A stretch of 64,000 bases of DNA from Verrucomicrobiota bacterium (GCA_030834165.1 JAURFU010000004.1:1-64000); one strand, 5' to 3'; counted from the stretch's first letter, positions 52,121 through 64,000 are shown. Numbers and translations are program-made. The notes: generated from the letters alone by a model not told the origin.

Positions 52121-53755
52121 TCAGGTTAAGATACGAAGCAAAAAGGCGGCCAGTCCCCAGCCGACCAGGACCGCCGTAGGCACGCCGAGCAGCCGACCCA
52201 GGCTTTTCGTCTGAGCCTGCGAGAGGAAAACGGCCGCCAGCAGAGCGCTTCCCGCCGGGCCTAGCCATCGATGCGGCAGGGTGAGCTCGAGGTTGATGAC
52301 CGGAACCAGCGCGCAGGCCTGGGCGATCCAAGTCATCGCGTGTAACCATGCCCCCGCGAGGCCGTTGAGCCAGCTCGCGGGCGTCACGAGCCAGTCGCTC
52401 GCGCCGCAGGCGATGGAAGCCATCCCGAGCATGAGGGGAATCTCCGAGAGCGGTACGAGCACGAGGTTGACGAGGACTCCGCCCCAGCTCGCCCGCCCGA
52501 AATGTCCGAGGGTCAGGGGCGCGCCGGCGAGCGTGGCCGCGAGCGAGACGCAGAGCCCGCCAAGCAGGAACTTCCGCGCGCGCCAGCGGAGCCGTTGCGT
52601 CGCGGTCTGCGCGGCGACCGGCGTGAGGCGTTCCTCCTCGGTGGGACGGCCGCAGAGTTCCGCGGCCGGGCCGCCCGCGACGATGATGCCGAGCACCGCC
52701 GCATAGCTGAGCTGGAAGCCGGCGTCGGCGCAGGCTTCGGGTGAGAGGAGGAGCGTGACGGCGCACGCGAGCGCCAGCGACTGCAAGGCGGGCGTGTCTC
52801 GCTCGCCCACGCGGCCGCCCCAGAGGAACGCCGCCATGATCCACGCGCGGACGGACGAAGGCGATGCGCCGGTCACCTGCACGTAAAGCCAGAGCAGGAC
52901 GAGGACGGCCACGCCGGCCGGCACTTCGGGCAGGCGAGCGCGACGTGCGAGCCAAAGCAGGGCCGCCGCCATGCCGGCGATGTGCAGGCCGCTGATCGCG
53001 AAGAGATGCAGCGTGCCCGTCGCCGCGAAGGCCTCCTTGGCTTCGGCCGGCAGCAGCGCGGTCCGCCCCAGCATCGTCGCGGCGAGCAGCGCGCCGCCGT
53101 CGGGGTCGGGCCAAGGCATGTGGCGCAGCCATGCGTCCAGACGTCGTTGCTGCCGCTGTCGCCAGACCGCGAAGCGCGAGGCCGGCGCGAGTTCGCCGAG
53201 CACGCGGCCGCCGCGCAGCTTCAAGGTCGCGCCCTGCGAACGCAGCCAGGCGTCGTAGCCGGACGCTTCCGAAGGGAGCGCGCTCAGCCCGCCGGCGACC
53301 ATCAGTTCGGCGCCTTCGGCCGGACACTCGCCGCGCGCGGAGAGCGCCAGGCGTCGCCGGAAGAACGGACCGTCGCGGTCGGTGATCCAGCCGAGGCCGG
53401 ACCAGCCGTCGCCTTCCGCGCGTGGCGCGGCGCGTTCGATCATCACCGGCAGTTCGACGAAAGGTCGGCGGACGACGACGGCTTCCTGCGGCGGCGTCCG
53501 AAGGTGATGCCAGGCGGCGCCGAGGGTCGTTCCCGCGACGACGAGCAGGACGCCGGAGAGGAACGCACGGCGTCGGCTCGTCCAGGCGAAGACGGAGGCT
53601 AGGAATCCGCAGAGCAGCCAAGGACCTGGGTCCAAGCCGAACCAGGCGTCGGCCGAACAGCCGAGCAGGAGGGGTAGGGCGAGCCAGAGCGCCGGACAGT
53701 GTCCGAACCGATCGGGGGTCAGGGAGTCTTGCTCCAGGGGGTCGGGCCTTGCCAT
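52121..53755 (-). CDS. comEC: ComEC/Rec2-family membrane protein without the hydrolase domain
   Basis: From the ATG at 53755 the product is 544 residues. The frame continues upstream to 53890 without a good start, and that part overlaps folK. The N-terminal part has two or three membrane segments and an OB-like soluble domain (about 90-215). The core then shows the ComEC signature LHLFAISGLHIAGMAAALLW (split at the glycine) and about seven more membrane segments. ComEC is the inner-membrane channel for DNA uptake. The C-terminal metallo-beta-lactamase-like domain of long ComEC proteins is missing here. No other com gene is adjacent. Confidence 0.85.
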   Translation of the reverse strand: MARPDPLEQDSLTPDRFGHCPALWLALPLLLGCSADAWFGLDPGPWLLCGFLASVFAWTSRRRAFLSGVLLVVAGTTLGAAWHHLRTPPQEAVVVRRPFVELPVMIERAAPRAEGDGWSGLGWITDRDGPFFRRRLALSARGECPAEGAELMVAGGLSALPSEASGYDAWLRSQGATLKLRGGRVLGELAPASRFAVWRQRQQRRLDAWLRHMPWPDPDGGALLAATMLGRTALLPAEAKEAFAATGTLHLFAISGLHIAGMAAALLWLARRARLPEVPAGVAVLVLLWLYVQVTGASPSSVRAWIMAAFLWGGRVGERDTPALQSLALACAVTLLLSPEACADAGFQLSYAAVLGIIVAGGPAAELCGRPTEEERLTPVAAQTATQRLRWRARKFLLGGLCVSLAATLAGAPLTLGHFGRASWGGVLVNLVLVPLSEIPLMLGMASIACGASDWLVTPASWLNGLAGAWLHAMTWIAQACALVPVINLELTLPHRWLGPAGSALLAAVFLSQAQTKSLGRLLGVPTAVLVGWGLAAFLLRILT

Positions 53756-54255
53756 GGACGGAGGCCATGGTCGCCGATGGACAGGGCGTGGACCTCCGCG
53801 GCGAGCGAACCCCAGGCGGGGTGCTTGGCGAGGGCCGGGTCCTGAAGCAGATTCCTTAGGGGTAAGATGACAAACCCACGGGAAGACCACCTAGGGTGGG
53901 GCAGGGTGACGGTCGGGCTTTCCCAGGATCCTCCTTCATAGAAGAGCAGGTCGATGTCCAAGGTCCGGGGGCCGTTGCGATTCGCGGTCCTCTCTCGACC
54001 CAATTTTCGCTCGATTTCTAGGGTTTCTGCGAGGAGTTCGTCGGGATTTATATCACAAACTATTGCCATACAAAGGTTTAAGAAATTAGGCTGGTCGGCA
54101 TAGCCTATGGGGTCGGAATCGACGGCCTGGGAAACGGCCAAAACCTTCACCCCCGGGAGTTTTCCGATGCGCGTGATGGCTTGGGCGAGGAGGTCGGTAC
54201 GTTCCCCTAGGTTGCTGCCCAGGCCGAGGATATAGTGGCGGGGGGTCCTGCTCAC
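53719..54255 (-). CDS. folK: 2-amino-4-hydroxy-6-hydroxymethyldihydropteridine diphosphokinase
   Basis: The 178-residue kinase transfers pyrophosphate to the pterin in folate synthesis. The pattern YILGLGSNLGER, the loop YADQPNFLNLC and the ATP/Mg motif RNGPRTLDIDLLFYEG (split at the Asp) are all present, with H in TLPHPRW. It overlaps comEC by 37 bases at its 3' end and folB by 4 bases at its 5' end. Together with folB and the distant folE2 it covers three steps of the folate pathway. Confidence 0.95.
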   Translation of the reverse strand: MSRTPRHYILGLGSNLGERTDLLAQAITRIGKLPGVKVLAVSQAVDSDPIGYADQPNFLNLCMAIVCDINPDELLAETLEIERKLGRERTANRNGPRTLDIDLLFYEGGSWESPTVTLPHPRWSSRGFVILPLRNLLQDPALAKHPAWGSLAAEVHALSIGDHGLRPWQGPTPWSKTP

Positions 54256-54614
54256 GCTCGCTCGCGCCGGATCTTGACTGAAATCGCGTCAAACTCGGCC
54301 GCCACGGGGGCGAAGGGCTTGTTCACCTCGACGGTGACGGCCTTGACCACGTTAAAAGTGCCCAAAATACGCGCGGCGATCTGCTGGGCCAAGGTCTCGA
54401 TGAGGTAGACCGGCTGGCCGGTCAGCTGCGCTTCGACGGTCCGGATGACTTCGGCATAATTGACCGTGAGTTTGAGGTCGTCCGTGGCGGCGGCCGGACG
54501 GGTGTCGACTTCGAGGTCGACGGAGACGGTGAACCGCTGTCCGAGGCGTTTCTCCTCGGGCAGGGCGCCATGGTGTCCGAAGGACTTGATGCCGGCGATC
54601 CTGATGATGTCCAC
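54252..54614 (-). CDS. folB: Dihydroneopterin aldolase
   Basis: From a GTG at 54614 the product has 120 residues, the usual aldolase length. A longer frame to 54674 adds a poorly fitting 20-residue basic N-terminus. The family motifs IAGIKSFGHHGALPEEKRLGQRF (split after HHG), LTVNYAEVIRTVE, LIETLAQQIA and VEVNKP are present. It converts dihydroneopterin to 6-hydroxymethyldihydropterin, the step before folK. It overlaps folK by four bases and is divergent from carB. Confidence 0.92.
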   Translation of the reverse strand: MDIIRIAGIKSFGHHGALPEEKRLGQRFTVSVDLEVDTRPAAATDDLKLTVNYAEVIRTVEAQLTGQPVYLIETLAQQIAARILGTFNVVKAVTVEVNKPFAPVAAEFDAISVKIRRERA

Positions 54615-54733
54615 GCCCCGATGAATGACCGCCCGGGACGACCCTGCAAGCGCCTTCCCGCGCGGCGCCCGCAATTGTTAGAACTCCCCACTTGACCATC
54701 CTTCCAGCGGTCGCTGACAGTCCGCGGAACACT

Positions 54734-57976
<3,243 letters not shown>

Positions 57977-57998
57977 ATCGGGTAGGAACTGCTTTCCC

Positions 57999-58742
57999 AT
58001 GAAATACCCCGTCCTCGCCGCGCTGGCCGTCGCCGTCGCGTCCCTCCATGCCGCCGACGCGCCCAAGCCCGCCGTCGACGCCCCCACTCCTCCCCCCGCA
58101 CCCAAAGTGAAGACCCTCACCCCTGAACAGGCCAAACAGGCTTGGACCATGCTCGGCTACTCCATCGCCAGCCAGTCCCCCATGCCGCAAGTGAACTCGC
58201 AGCTCGAGCTCACCGACGACGAGATCGAACTCTTCCTCGTCGGCGTGCGCCAAGCCATGCGCGGCGAGAAGCCGAAGTTCGATCCCGCCGAGCTCGGCGA
58301 CGGCGCCGACGCCATGTTCCAGGAGCGTGTCAACGCCAAGGCCGGCAAGTGGGGCAGGCAGAACGACGAGTTCCTCGCCAAGATCGACGCCGACAAGTCG
58401 GTGACGAAGACCGCCTCCGGCCTCCGTTACAAGATCCTCGCCGCGGGTTCCGACGTGAAGCCCACCGCGGCCTCCACCGTGAAGTGCCGCTACGAAGGCA
58501 AGCTCGTCGACGGCAAGGTCTTCGATTCGACCAAGAACCGTAACAATGAGCCTTCGGAGTTCCCCCTCAGCGGCGTCATTCCCGCCTGGACCGAAGGCGT
58601 GCAGCTCATCGGCGTCGGCGGCAAAATCGTCCTCTATTGCCCGTCCGCCCTCGCTTACGGCGATCAGGGCCAGGGCCCGATCCCCGGCAAGTCCGTCCTC
58701 GAATTCGAGGTCGAACTCGTCGAGATCGCCAAGGGTAAGTAA
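57999..58742 (+). CDS. Exported FKBP-type peptidyl-prolyl isomerase
   Basis: The 247-residue protein has a signal peptide (about 1-18), a Pro/Ala-rich linker, an N-terminal helical dimerisation domain (about 40-130, FKBP_N) and a C-terminal FKBP domain (about 145-244) with YEGKLVDGKVFDST, GVIPAWTEGVQLIGVGGKIV (split at the W) and LAYGDQGQGPIPG. It catalyses proline isomerisation in the periplasm, resembling FkpA and Mip proteins. The active-site aromatic and Asp residues are conserved. It lies 22 bases after carB and is followed by a strong terminator. Confidence 0.93.
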   Translation: MKYPVLAALAVAVASLHAADAPKPAVDAPTPPPAPKVKTLTPEQAKQAWTMLGYSIASQSPMPQVNSQLELTDDEIELFLVGVRQAMRGEKPKFDPAELGDGADAMFQERVNAKAGKWGRQNDEFLAKIDADKSVTKTASGLRYKILAAGSDVKPTAASTVKCRYEGKLVDGKVFDSTKNRNNEPSEFPLSGVIPAWTEGVQLIGVGGKIVLYCPSALAYGDQGQGPIPGKSVLEFEVELVEIAKGK

Positions 58743-58765
58743 GTTGCGACGCGGCTTTCTCGCAC

Positions 58766-58792
58766 GGCGCGCCTATCGGCGCGCCTTTTTTT
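58766..58792 (+). terminator. Rho-independent terminator after the FKBP gene
   Basis: A perfect 8-bp stem GGCGCGCC (58766-58773) / GGCGCGCC (58778-58785) with loop TATC is followed by seven T. It separates carB/FKBP from the export operon. Confidence 0.92.
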
Positions 58793-58814
58793 ACGCTGGA
58801 ACAAAGTCCGTGAC

Positions 58815-60389
58815 ATGAGGTACTTACCCTCACTGATGCGGTCTGCGCTCTCCATGGCCTTACTGTCGGCGGCCGCCTTGGCCGTCGCCGGTCCGGCTGC
58901 GCCCGCTTCCTCGGCCCCGCTCACCCTCCGCCAGGCGGTGGACCGGACCCTCGAGCACAACCTCGGACTGGCCGTCACGCGCCTCGACGCCTGGCGCGCC
59001 CTCGACGCCGTCGACGTCTCAGCCTCGGTCTTCGACCCGACGTTCGCCTGGACCAATCGTCTCAGCGGCGGCCGGACCCCGGCCGACATCCTCAACGGCG
59101 ACCCGGCCGGCCGCATCCACGACTCGGACCTGAGCCTGAGCCAACGCTTCACCTGGGGTGGCACGCTCTCGCTGGGCACCGGGCTGACGCGCACCTGGGC
59201 AGACTCCGGCTCCGTCGGGCTGGCCTCCTCGTACGACCTCGGGACGAACATCGCCTACACGCAGCCGTTGCTCGCCGGCGGCTGGCGGGCCGTCAACCTC
59301 ACGCCGCTCATCACCGCGCGGCAGGCCGCCTTGCGCAGCCGCCTCTCCCTGCGGGCCGCCGCGCTCGACCTGATCCGCGACGCCGAGGTAGGGTATTGGT
59401 CGCTCGCCTCCGCCCGCGCGCTCGTCGCCTTCCGCGAGACCAGCCTCCGCTCCGCCAGCTCGCTGCTCGAGCAGATCCGCGCGCGCCGTTCCCTCGGCGA
59501 CGCGACGATCCTCGAGGAGCTCCAGGCCGAAGCCGACGTCGCCGCCCAGCGCGTCGGCGTCCTGAACGCCCGGCAGGCCCTCGACAACGCCGAGATGAGC
59601 CTGCGCCGCCTGCTCGGCCAAGGCACCGCCGACGACGTCGCGCAGCCGCTCGCGGTGGAGACCTTGCCGACGACGCCTGTCCCGGCGGCCGCGCCGTTCG
59701 CCCCGTGGATCCGCGTCGTCGCGGATTTCGACTTCGCGACCGAGATCCAGCGCGCGAACATCGTCCAGGCCGAGGCCCTCGTCGCCCAGGCCGAACAGAA
59801 CGACCAGGCCAGCCTCAACCTTTCCGTCGGCGCCGGCCGCTACGGCGAAGCCGGCGGCGCCGGGGCGGGCGTCTCGGGCGGCCTCGACAACTACCGTCGC
59901 CAGGCGGGCTGGACGAACTTCGCCGAGCTCCGCCTTTCCTTCCCGCTCGGCTTCCGCGAGGCCGAGGCGAACCTGCGCGCCGCCTCCCGCGCCCGCCGGC
60001 AGGCCGAGCTCCGCCTCGCCGACGTCCGACAGTCCCTCGTGTTCTCCGCCCGCGCTACCTGGCGCGACCTCGAGGCCGCGCGCGCCCGGGTCGAGGCGGC
60101 CACCTCCGCCCTGGAGCTCCAGCGACAGTCCTACGAAGGCGAGCGCGCCCGATACGCCGCCGGTCAGTCCGACCTGCCGCGCGTGCTGCAGGCGCAGGCT
60201 TCCCTCGACGTCGCGCAGCTCGCCTGGGTGCAGGCCCACCTCGACGCCCGTTCCGCCTCCGCCCGGGTGGCCCGGCTCGACGGCTCCATCCTTTCCCGCC
60301 ATGGTTTCACCATGGACGCCGTCGAACTCAAGGTCGCCGGCGGCCTCGGCGAGACCGACCCGTTGCCTCCTCTGACCACCACCCCATGA
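58815..60389 (+). CDS. TolC-family outer-membrane efflux protein
   Basis: The 524-residue protein has a signal peptide (about 1-26) and the two-fold repeated OEP pattern of TolC-like channels, with long coiled-coil helices (LSLRAAALDLIRDAEVGYWSLASAR split, and QAELRLADVRQSLVFSARATW split) and strand regions between. It forms a trimeric channel across the outer membrane and periplasm. Its last codons overlap the adaptor gene as ATGA. It leads a TolC-MacA-ATPase-permease operon that starts just after a terminator. Confidence 0.92.
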   Translation: MRYLPSLMRSALSMALLSAAALAVAGPAAPASSAPLTLRQAVDRTLEHNLGLAVTRLDAWRALDAVDVSASVFDPTFAWTNRLSGGRTPADILNGDPAGRIHDSDLSLSQRFTWGGTLSLGTGLTRTWADSGSVGLASSYDLGTNIAYTQPLLAGGWRAVNLTPLITARQAALRSRLSLRAAALDLIRDAEVGYWSLASARALVAFRETSLRSASSLLEQIRARRSLGDATILEELQAEADVAAQRVGVLNARQALDNAEMSLRRLLGQGTADDVAQPLAVETLPTTPVPAAAPFAPWIRVVADFDFATEIQRANIVQAEALVAQAEQNDQASLNLSVGAGRYGEAGGAGAGVSGGLDNYRRQAGWTNFAELRLSFPLGFREAEANLRAASRARRQAELRLADVRQSLVFSARATWRDLEAARARVEAATSALELQRQSYEGERARYAAGQSDLPRVLQAQASLDVAQLAWVQAHLDARSASARVARLDGSILSRHGFTMDAVELKVAGGLGETDPLPPLTTTP

Positions 60390-61456
60390 AGTTCCTCAAG
60401 CCTCTCCTCCTCGCCGTGGTCGTCGGCGGCCTCGCCTATGCTTTCTGGCCCGCGAAGAAGCCCGTCCGCACGGGCGCGTCGTCCAACGAGGCCCGGGCCG
60501 AGAAGCGCGACATCCGCGAGACGGTCGAGGCGGCGGGCTTCGTCCGGGCGGTCATCTACAGCTCCATCCGCGCCCAGGTCAGCGGCCCCATCCTCAAGCT
60601 GCATGTCCAGACCGGCGACATGGTGAAGAAGGACCAGGTCCTGGTCGAACTCGACCCTGTCCTCGCCAACGCCGACGAAGAGCAGGCCCGACGCTCCGTC
60701 CAGCTGCAGACCTTCACGTTGGAGCGGCTCGAGCGCGACCTCCGTCGCGTCGAGGTGCTCGTCAAGAACGGCTTCGTCTCCGAACGCGAGGTGCTCGACC
60801 ATCGCACCGCCTATGAGGTCGCGAAGCTGCAGCGCGACATCGCCCAGGCCAAGCTCGACACCGCCGTCGAGATGGTGCGGCGCACGATCATCCGCGCCCC
60901 GCACGACGGGCAGGTCTCCGACTGCAACGTGCTCGAGGGCCAGATCGTCATCGGCGCCCAGTCGATCAACAACGGCACGCCCCTGATGACCGTCTCCGAC
61001 ACCTCGGTGCTGCGCGTCGACGTCAACCTGAACGAGTTCGCGGCCACCCGCGTCGAGCTGGGCAAGGACGCCGTCGTGACCTTCGATTCCATCCCCGGGC
61101 TGCGCAAGCAGGGTAAGATCACGTTCATGACGCCGTTCGGCACCGCGGACCTCAAGGTCCCCGATCTACGCGTCTTCCCGACCCAGGTCTCCTTCCCGGC
61201 CGGCGACGGCGTGCGGCCCGGGATCAGCGGCAACGTCACGGTCACCGTCGACAGCGTCAAGGGCTGCGTCGCGGTGCCGGTGTCGGCCGTCTTCGTCGAC
61301 GGGGCCGACCGCGTGGTCTACGTCCGCGCCGCCGACGGCGAGTGGGAGGCCCGCAAGGTGAAGCTCGGCCTGAGCGACGCCAGCTGGACCCAGGTGCGCG
61401 AGGGCGTCGCGCTCGGCGACGTGGTGAGCCTCGTCCGCCCCGCCCAGTCGCGCTGA
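60386..61456 (+). CDS. MacA/HlyD-type periplasmic adaptor protein
   Basis: The 356-residue protein begins at the ATG at 60386, inside the TolC stop. A longer frame from 59396 overlaps the TolC gene and is rejected. It has one membrane anchor (about 6-22), a biotinyl-lipoyl-like domain (VSGPILKLHVQTGDMVKKDQVLVEL split), a coiled-coil hairpin (about 95-170) and beta-barrel and membrane-proximal domains (GISGNVTVTVDSV). It links the inner-membrane transporter to TolC. The next gene follows after one base. Confidence 0.93.
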   Translation: MKFLKPLLLAVVVGGLAYAFWPAKKPVRTGASSNEARAEKRDIRETVEAAGFVRAVIYSSIRAQVSGPILKLHVQTGDMVKKDQVLVELDPVLANADEEQARRSVQLQTFTLERLERDLRRVEVLVKNGFVSEREVLDHRTAYEVAKLQRDIAQAKLDTAVEMVRRTIIRAPHDGQVSDCNVLEGQIVIGAQSINNGTPLMTVSDTSVLRVDVNLNEFAATRVELGKDAVVTFDSIPGLRKQGKITFMTPFGTADLKVPDLRVFPTQVSFPAGDGVRPGISGNVTVTVDSVKGCVAVPVSAVFVDGADRVVYVRAADGEWEARKVKLGLSDASWTQVREGVALGDVVSLVRPAQSR

Positions 61457-61457
61457 G

Positions 61458-62144
61458 ATGCCGCCGCTCATCGCCATCCGCGGGCTCCGCAAGACCTACC
61501 GCATGGGCGATGAGAACGTCCATGCCCTCGACGGCGTGGACCTCGATTTCCAGAAAGGCGAGTTCGTCGCCATCCTCGGGCCTTCCGGCTCCGGCAAGTC
61601 GACGCTCATGCACATCCTCGGCTTCATGGACACGCCGAGCGAAGGCAGCATCGTCTTCGACGGCGAGGAGGTCGCCCGGCTGGACGCGGACCGCCGGGCC
61701 TGGTACCGGGCCCACCGCGTCGGCTTCGTCTTCCAGGCCTTCAACCTGCTGCCCCGCCTGACCATCGAGGAGAACGTGGCGCTGCCGTTGCTCTACCGCG
61801 ACGGCACCGATCCGGCGGCCAACCTGGCCGCGGCGCACGCCGCCCTCGAGCGCGTGGGGATGTCGCATCGGCTGGGCCATCGTCCGGGCCAGTTGTCCGG
61901 CGGCGAGCGCCAGCGCGTGGCCGTGGCCCGCGCGATCGTCGGCACGCCTTCCATCATCTTCGCCGACGAACCGACCGGCAACCTCGACGTGAAGAACGTC
62001 GACCGCGTGCTCGAGCTGCTCGGGTCGCTCATCAAGGAAGGCATCACCGTCGTGCTCGTCACGCACGACCTGTCCGTCGCCGAGAAGGCCCGCCGCGTCA
62101 TCTCGATGCGCGCCGGCCTCGTCCAGGAGGACCGCGTCCGATGA
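61458..62144 (+). CDS. ABC transporter ATP-binding protein of MacB/LolD type
   Basis: The 228-residue ATPase has Walker A LGPSGSGKSTLMHIL, signature QLSGGERQRVAVARAIV and Walker B IIFADEPTGNLD, with FQAFNLLPRLTIEENVALPL (split) in the Q-loop region. It belongs to the MacB/LolD/FtsE group. MacB of Proteobacteria is a single chain of ATPase plus permease; here the two are separate genes that overlap by 4 bases. Confidence 0.93.
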   Translation: MPPLIAIRGLRKTYRMGDENVHALDGVDLDFQKGEFVAILGPSGSGKSTLMHILGFMDTPSEGSIVFDGEEVARLDADRRAWYRAHRVGFVFQAFNLLPRLTIEENVALPLLYRDGTDPAANLAAAHAALERVGMSHRLGHRPGQLSGGERQRVAVARAIVGTPSIIFADEPTGNLDVKNVDRVLELLGSLIKEGITVVLVTHDLSVAEKARRVISMRAGLVQEDRVR

Positions 62145-63427
62145 GGCTCTTCGACCGCGTCCGGCCCGCCGTGATCAACGGCCTGCGCGAGCTGCAGGCC
62201 AACAAGGTCCGTTCGCTGCTTTCGATGTCCGGCATCATCCTCGGCGTCGCCTCGCTCGTCGCGATGGTCACCGTCGTCCAGGGGATGGTCGGCAACTTCC
62301 GCCAGTTCGTCGACGCGATGGGCGGCATCGAGAAGATCACCGTGGTCCGGGAGCTGCTCCCGAAGGAGCAGGAACATCTGGCGGAGCTTTCCGAAGGACT
62401 CACGATGCGCGACGTGGCGAGCCTCCGCCGGACGGTCCCCCTGGTGCGCAACATCTCGCCCGAGGCCCGCGTCGGCTACGAGAAGATCGTCCACGACGGC
62501 CGCGAATTCAGCACCTACGTCACCGGCGTCACCGCCGACTACCTGCCGGTGGCCAAACGCTGGGTCGAGCCGGACCAGGGCCGTTTCATCAGCGACCTCG
62601 ACGTGCTCAACATGACCGACGTCATCGTCCTGGGCTCCGCCGTCGTCCCGGAGCTTTTCCCGGCGAACGTCGATCCGGTCGGCCAGGTCGTCCGGATCCG
62701 CGGCCGCCGCTTCACCGTCATCGGTGTCCTCAACAACATCGAGGGCACCGGCATGCAGGTCCGTTCGGCGAGCTCCCGCAGCTCCGGCGGCTCCTGGCGC
62801 TGGCGCAACAGCGGCGCGTTCATTCCGGTGAGCACGGCCCTCACCAAGTACATCGGCAACGACCGCCTCACGGGGCTCGGCCTGCGCATCGCGGATCCGG
62901 AGCAGCTGCGCGACGCGGTCGAGCAGACCGAACGCACGATGCTGGCGGCGCACAAGGGGCTCCGGGACTTCTCGATCTCGACCAACGAGCAGACGCTCGA
63001 GGACTTCCGCAAGACGGAGTCCGCCTTCAAGCTCTCCCTCGGCGGCGTGGCGGGCATCTCGCTCTTCGTCGGCGGCATCGGCATCATGAACGTCATGCTC
63101 GCTTCGATCAACGAGCGTATCCGTGAGATCGGCGTGCGCAAGGCGGTCGGCGCCCGTGGCTCGGACCTCTTCCTGCAGTTCCTCGCCGAAGCCGCCGTGG
63201 TCTCGGTCGTCGGCGGCCTCCTGGGCCTGCTGGTCTCGGTCGGCATCGTGTCGCTGATGAACTTCATCCTCACCCAGGCCCTGCCCACGGGCGCCGTCGC
63301 GGCCCTCGACTGGGTCATCATGGGCGAAGGGCTGGCCTTTTCCGTGGTGATCGGCCTGGTCGCCGGCGTCTACCCTGCGCTCCGCGCGGCCAAGCTCGAC
63401 CCGATCGAAGCCCTGCGCCATGAATGA
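62141..63427 (+). CDS. ABC transporter permease of MacB type
   Basis: The 428-residue permease has an N-terminal membrane segment (about 27-50), a periplasmic MacB_PCD domain (about 55-280, with NISPEARVGYEKIV and VVRIRGRRFTVIGVL), and three C-terminal FtsX-type membrane segments (about 300-420) including IGIMNVMLASINERIREIGVRKAVGAR (split). With the adaptor and TolC protein it forms a tripartite exporter. Substrates of MacAB-type pumps range from macrolides to lipoproteins and peptides; none is indicated here. Confidence 0.93.
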   Translation: MRLFDRVRPAVINGLRELQANKVRSLLSMSGIILGVASLVAMVTVVQGMVGNFRQFVDAMGGIEKITVVRELLPKEQEHLAELSEGLTMRDVASLRRTVPLVRNISPEARVGYEKIVHDGREFSTYVTGVTADYLPVAKRWVEPDQGRFISDLDVLNMTDVIVLGSAVVPELFPANVDPVGQVVRIRGRRFTVIGVLNNIEGTGMQVRSASSRSSGGSWRWRNSGAFIPVSTALTKYIGNDRLTGLGLRIADPEQLRDAVEQTERTMLAAHKGLRDFSISTNEQTLEDFRKTESAFKLSLGGVAGISLFVGGIGIMNVMLASINERIREIGVRKAVGARGSDLFLQFLAEAAVVSVVGGLLGLLVSVGIVSLMNFILTQALPTGAVAALDWVIMGEGLAFSVVIGLVAGVYPALRAAKLDPIEALRHE

Positions 63428-63434
63428 TCTCCCC

Positions 63435-64000
63435 ATGAAACCGCTCCTCCTCACGCCCCTGCTCCTGACGCTCGTCGGCTGCGTCGCCGCGCCGCTCGCC
63501 CCCATCGCCGTCTGGGACGGCGCCCCGCCCGCCGAGACGCTCACGCTCAAGCCGGGCCAGGACCCGCGCGGCACGATCAACAAGCAGACGCACCGCGGCG
63601 ACGTCTTCATCCCGGAGTTCGTCGTCTACCCGGCCGCCAAACCGGGCGCGCCGCTCGTCATCGTCTGCCCCGGCGGCGGTTACAACATCCTCGCCGAGAC
63701 GCACGAAGGCAGCGAGGTCGCGAAGCGGCTCAACGCCTTCGGCAGCGCCGCCGTGGTCCTGAAGTATCGCGTGCCGCGTCGCGATCCGAACAAGCCTTGG
63801 GTCGTCCCGGTGATGGACGCCCGTGAGACCCTGCGCCTCGTCCGCGCCCGCGCGACCGAGTGGAACGCCGACCCGAAGAAGATCGGGATCCTCGGTTTCT
63901 CCGCCGGCGGCAACCTCGCCGCGCGCGTCGCCTACGCCCCGGCCGCCCCCGATGCGCCGCGCCCGGATTTCGCGGTGATGGTCTACCCGGCTTATCTCTT
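63435..64000 (+). CDS. Lipoprotein alpha/beta-hydrolase (esterase-like), 3' end outside the window
   Basis: The frame starts at ATG 63435, shortly after the permease stop, and remains open at the window end (188 residues seen). The signal peptide ends in the lipobox LTLVGC. The body has the oxyanion-type CPGGGYNILAETHEG, an aligned VVLKYRVPRRDP and the nucleophile elbow GFSAGGNLAARVAY with the catalytic serine. This is the acetyl esterase/lipase (Aes, BD-FAE) group that often acts on acetylated sugars. Being lipid-anchored and next to an exporter, it likely acts in the periplasm or at the cell surface. Confidence 0.88.
   Translation, partial: MKPLLLTPLLLTLVGCVAAPLAPIAVWDGAPPAETLTLKPGQDPRGTINKQTHRGDVFIPEFVVYPAAKPGAPLVIVCPGGGYNILAETHEGSEVAKRLNAFGSAAVVLKYRVPRRDPNKPWVVPVMDARETLRLVRARATEWNADPKKIGILGFSAGGNLAARVAYAPAAPDAPRPDFAVMVYPAYL

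Overview
This is 64 kb of a GC-rich bacterial chromosome, most probably from the phylum Verrucomicrobiota and possibly an Opitutae-like member. That placement is inferred. It rests on a five-gene cluster in the order of the Akkermansia Amuc_1102-1101-1100-1099-1098 pilus locus, tandem GYF_2-domain membrane proteins, a secreted DUF1080-like protein and the overall housekeeping gene set. No phage, insertion sequence or CRISPR array is visible. Genes are packed tightly: many neighbours share a TGATG or ATGA overlap, and no stretch above about 150 bp lacks a gene or a recognisable signal.

Layout. 1-9155: the tail of an unidentified gene, an unusual SDR protein, a pyruvate dehydrogenase operon (pdhA-pdhB-pdhC, minus strand), HPr, an orphan exported protein, peptide deformylase, a CII-like regulator divergent from an nfeD-floA membrane-microdomain operon. 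9156-11633: a zinc/manganese-type ABC importer. 11756-19260: the Amuc_1098-1102-type pilus operon, ending in its secretin and a strong terminator. 19352-24078: a free-standing 5'-3' exonuclease with a possible sliding-clamp motif, two tandem paralogous proteins of unknown function (one exported, one not), CvpA and a NahK-like kinase. 24188-28497: two tRNA genes flanking folE2, then three tandem GYF_2 membrane proteins and a DUF2752 protein. 28499-32255: an exported nuclease, prmB, accC and accB.

32320-40134: a translationally overlapping block of an AsmA-like protein, a DUF4340 protein, a GldG-like protein, an ABC permease and an ABC ATPase, resembling a gliding-type ABC system. 40270-44162: a YfgM-like TPR protein, a phosphohexomutase, a small lipoprotein and an exported N-formylglutamate amidohydrolase-like protein. 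44207-48721: aroB, ftsY, a nusB gene with an S10/NusE-like domain fused at its N-terminus, ribH, and a ribBA whose RibA half has lost its zinc cysteines. 48808-54614: two secreted proteins, a ComEC without its hydrolase domain, folK and folB. 54734-64000: carB, an FKBP isomerase, a TolC/MacA/MacB-type export system and the start of a lipoprotein esterase.

The most striking item is the NusE-NusB fusion at 46253-47035. Two proteins that normally assemble as a heterodimer on boxA RNA are made as one chain, and the S10 half lacks most of the ribosome-binding loop. This suggests an S10 copy dedicated to transcription antitermination.
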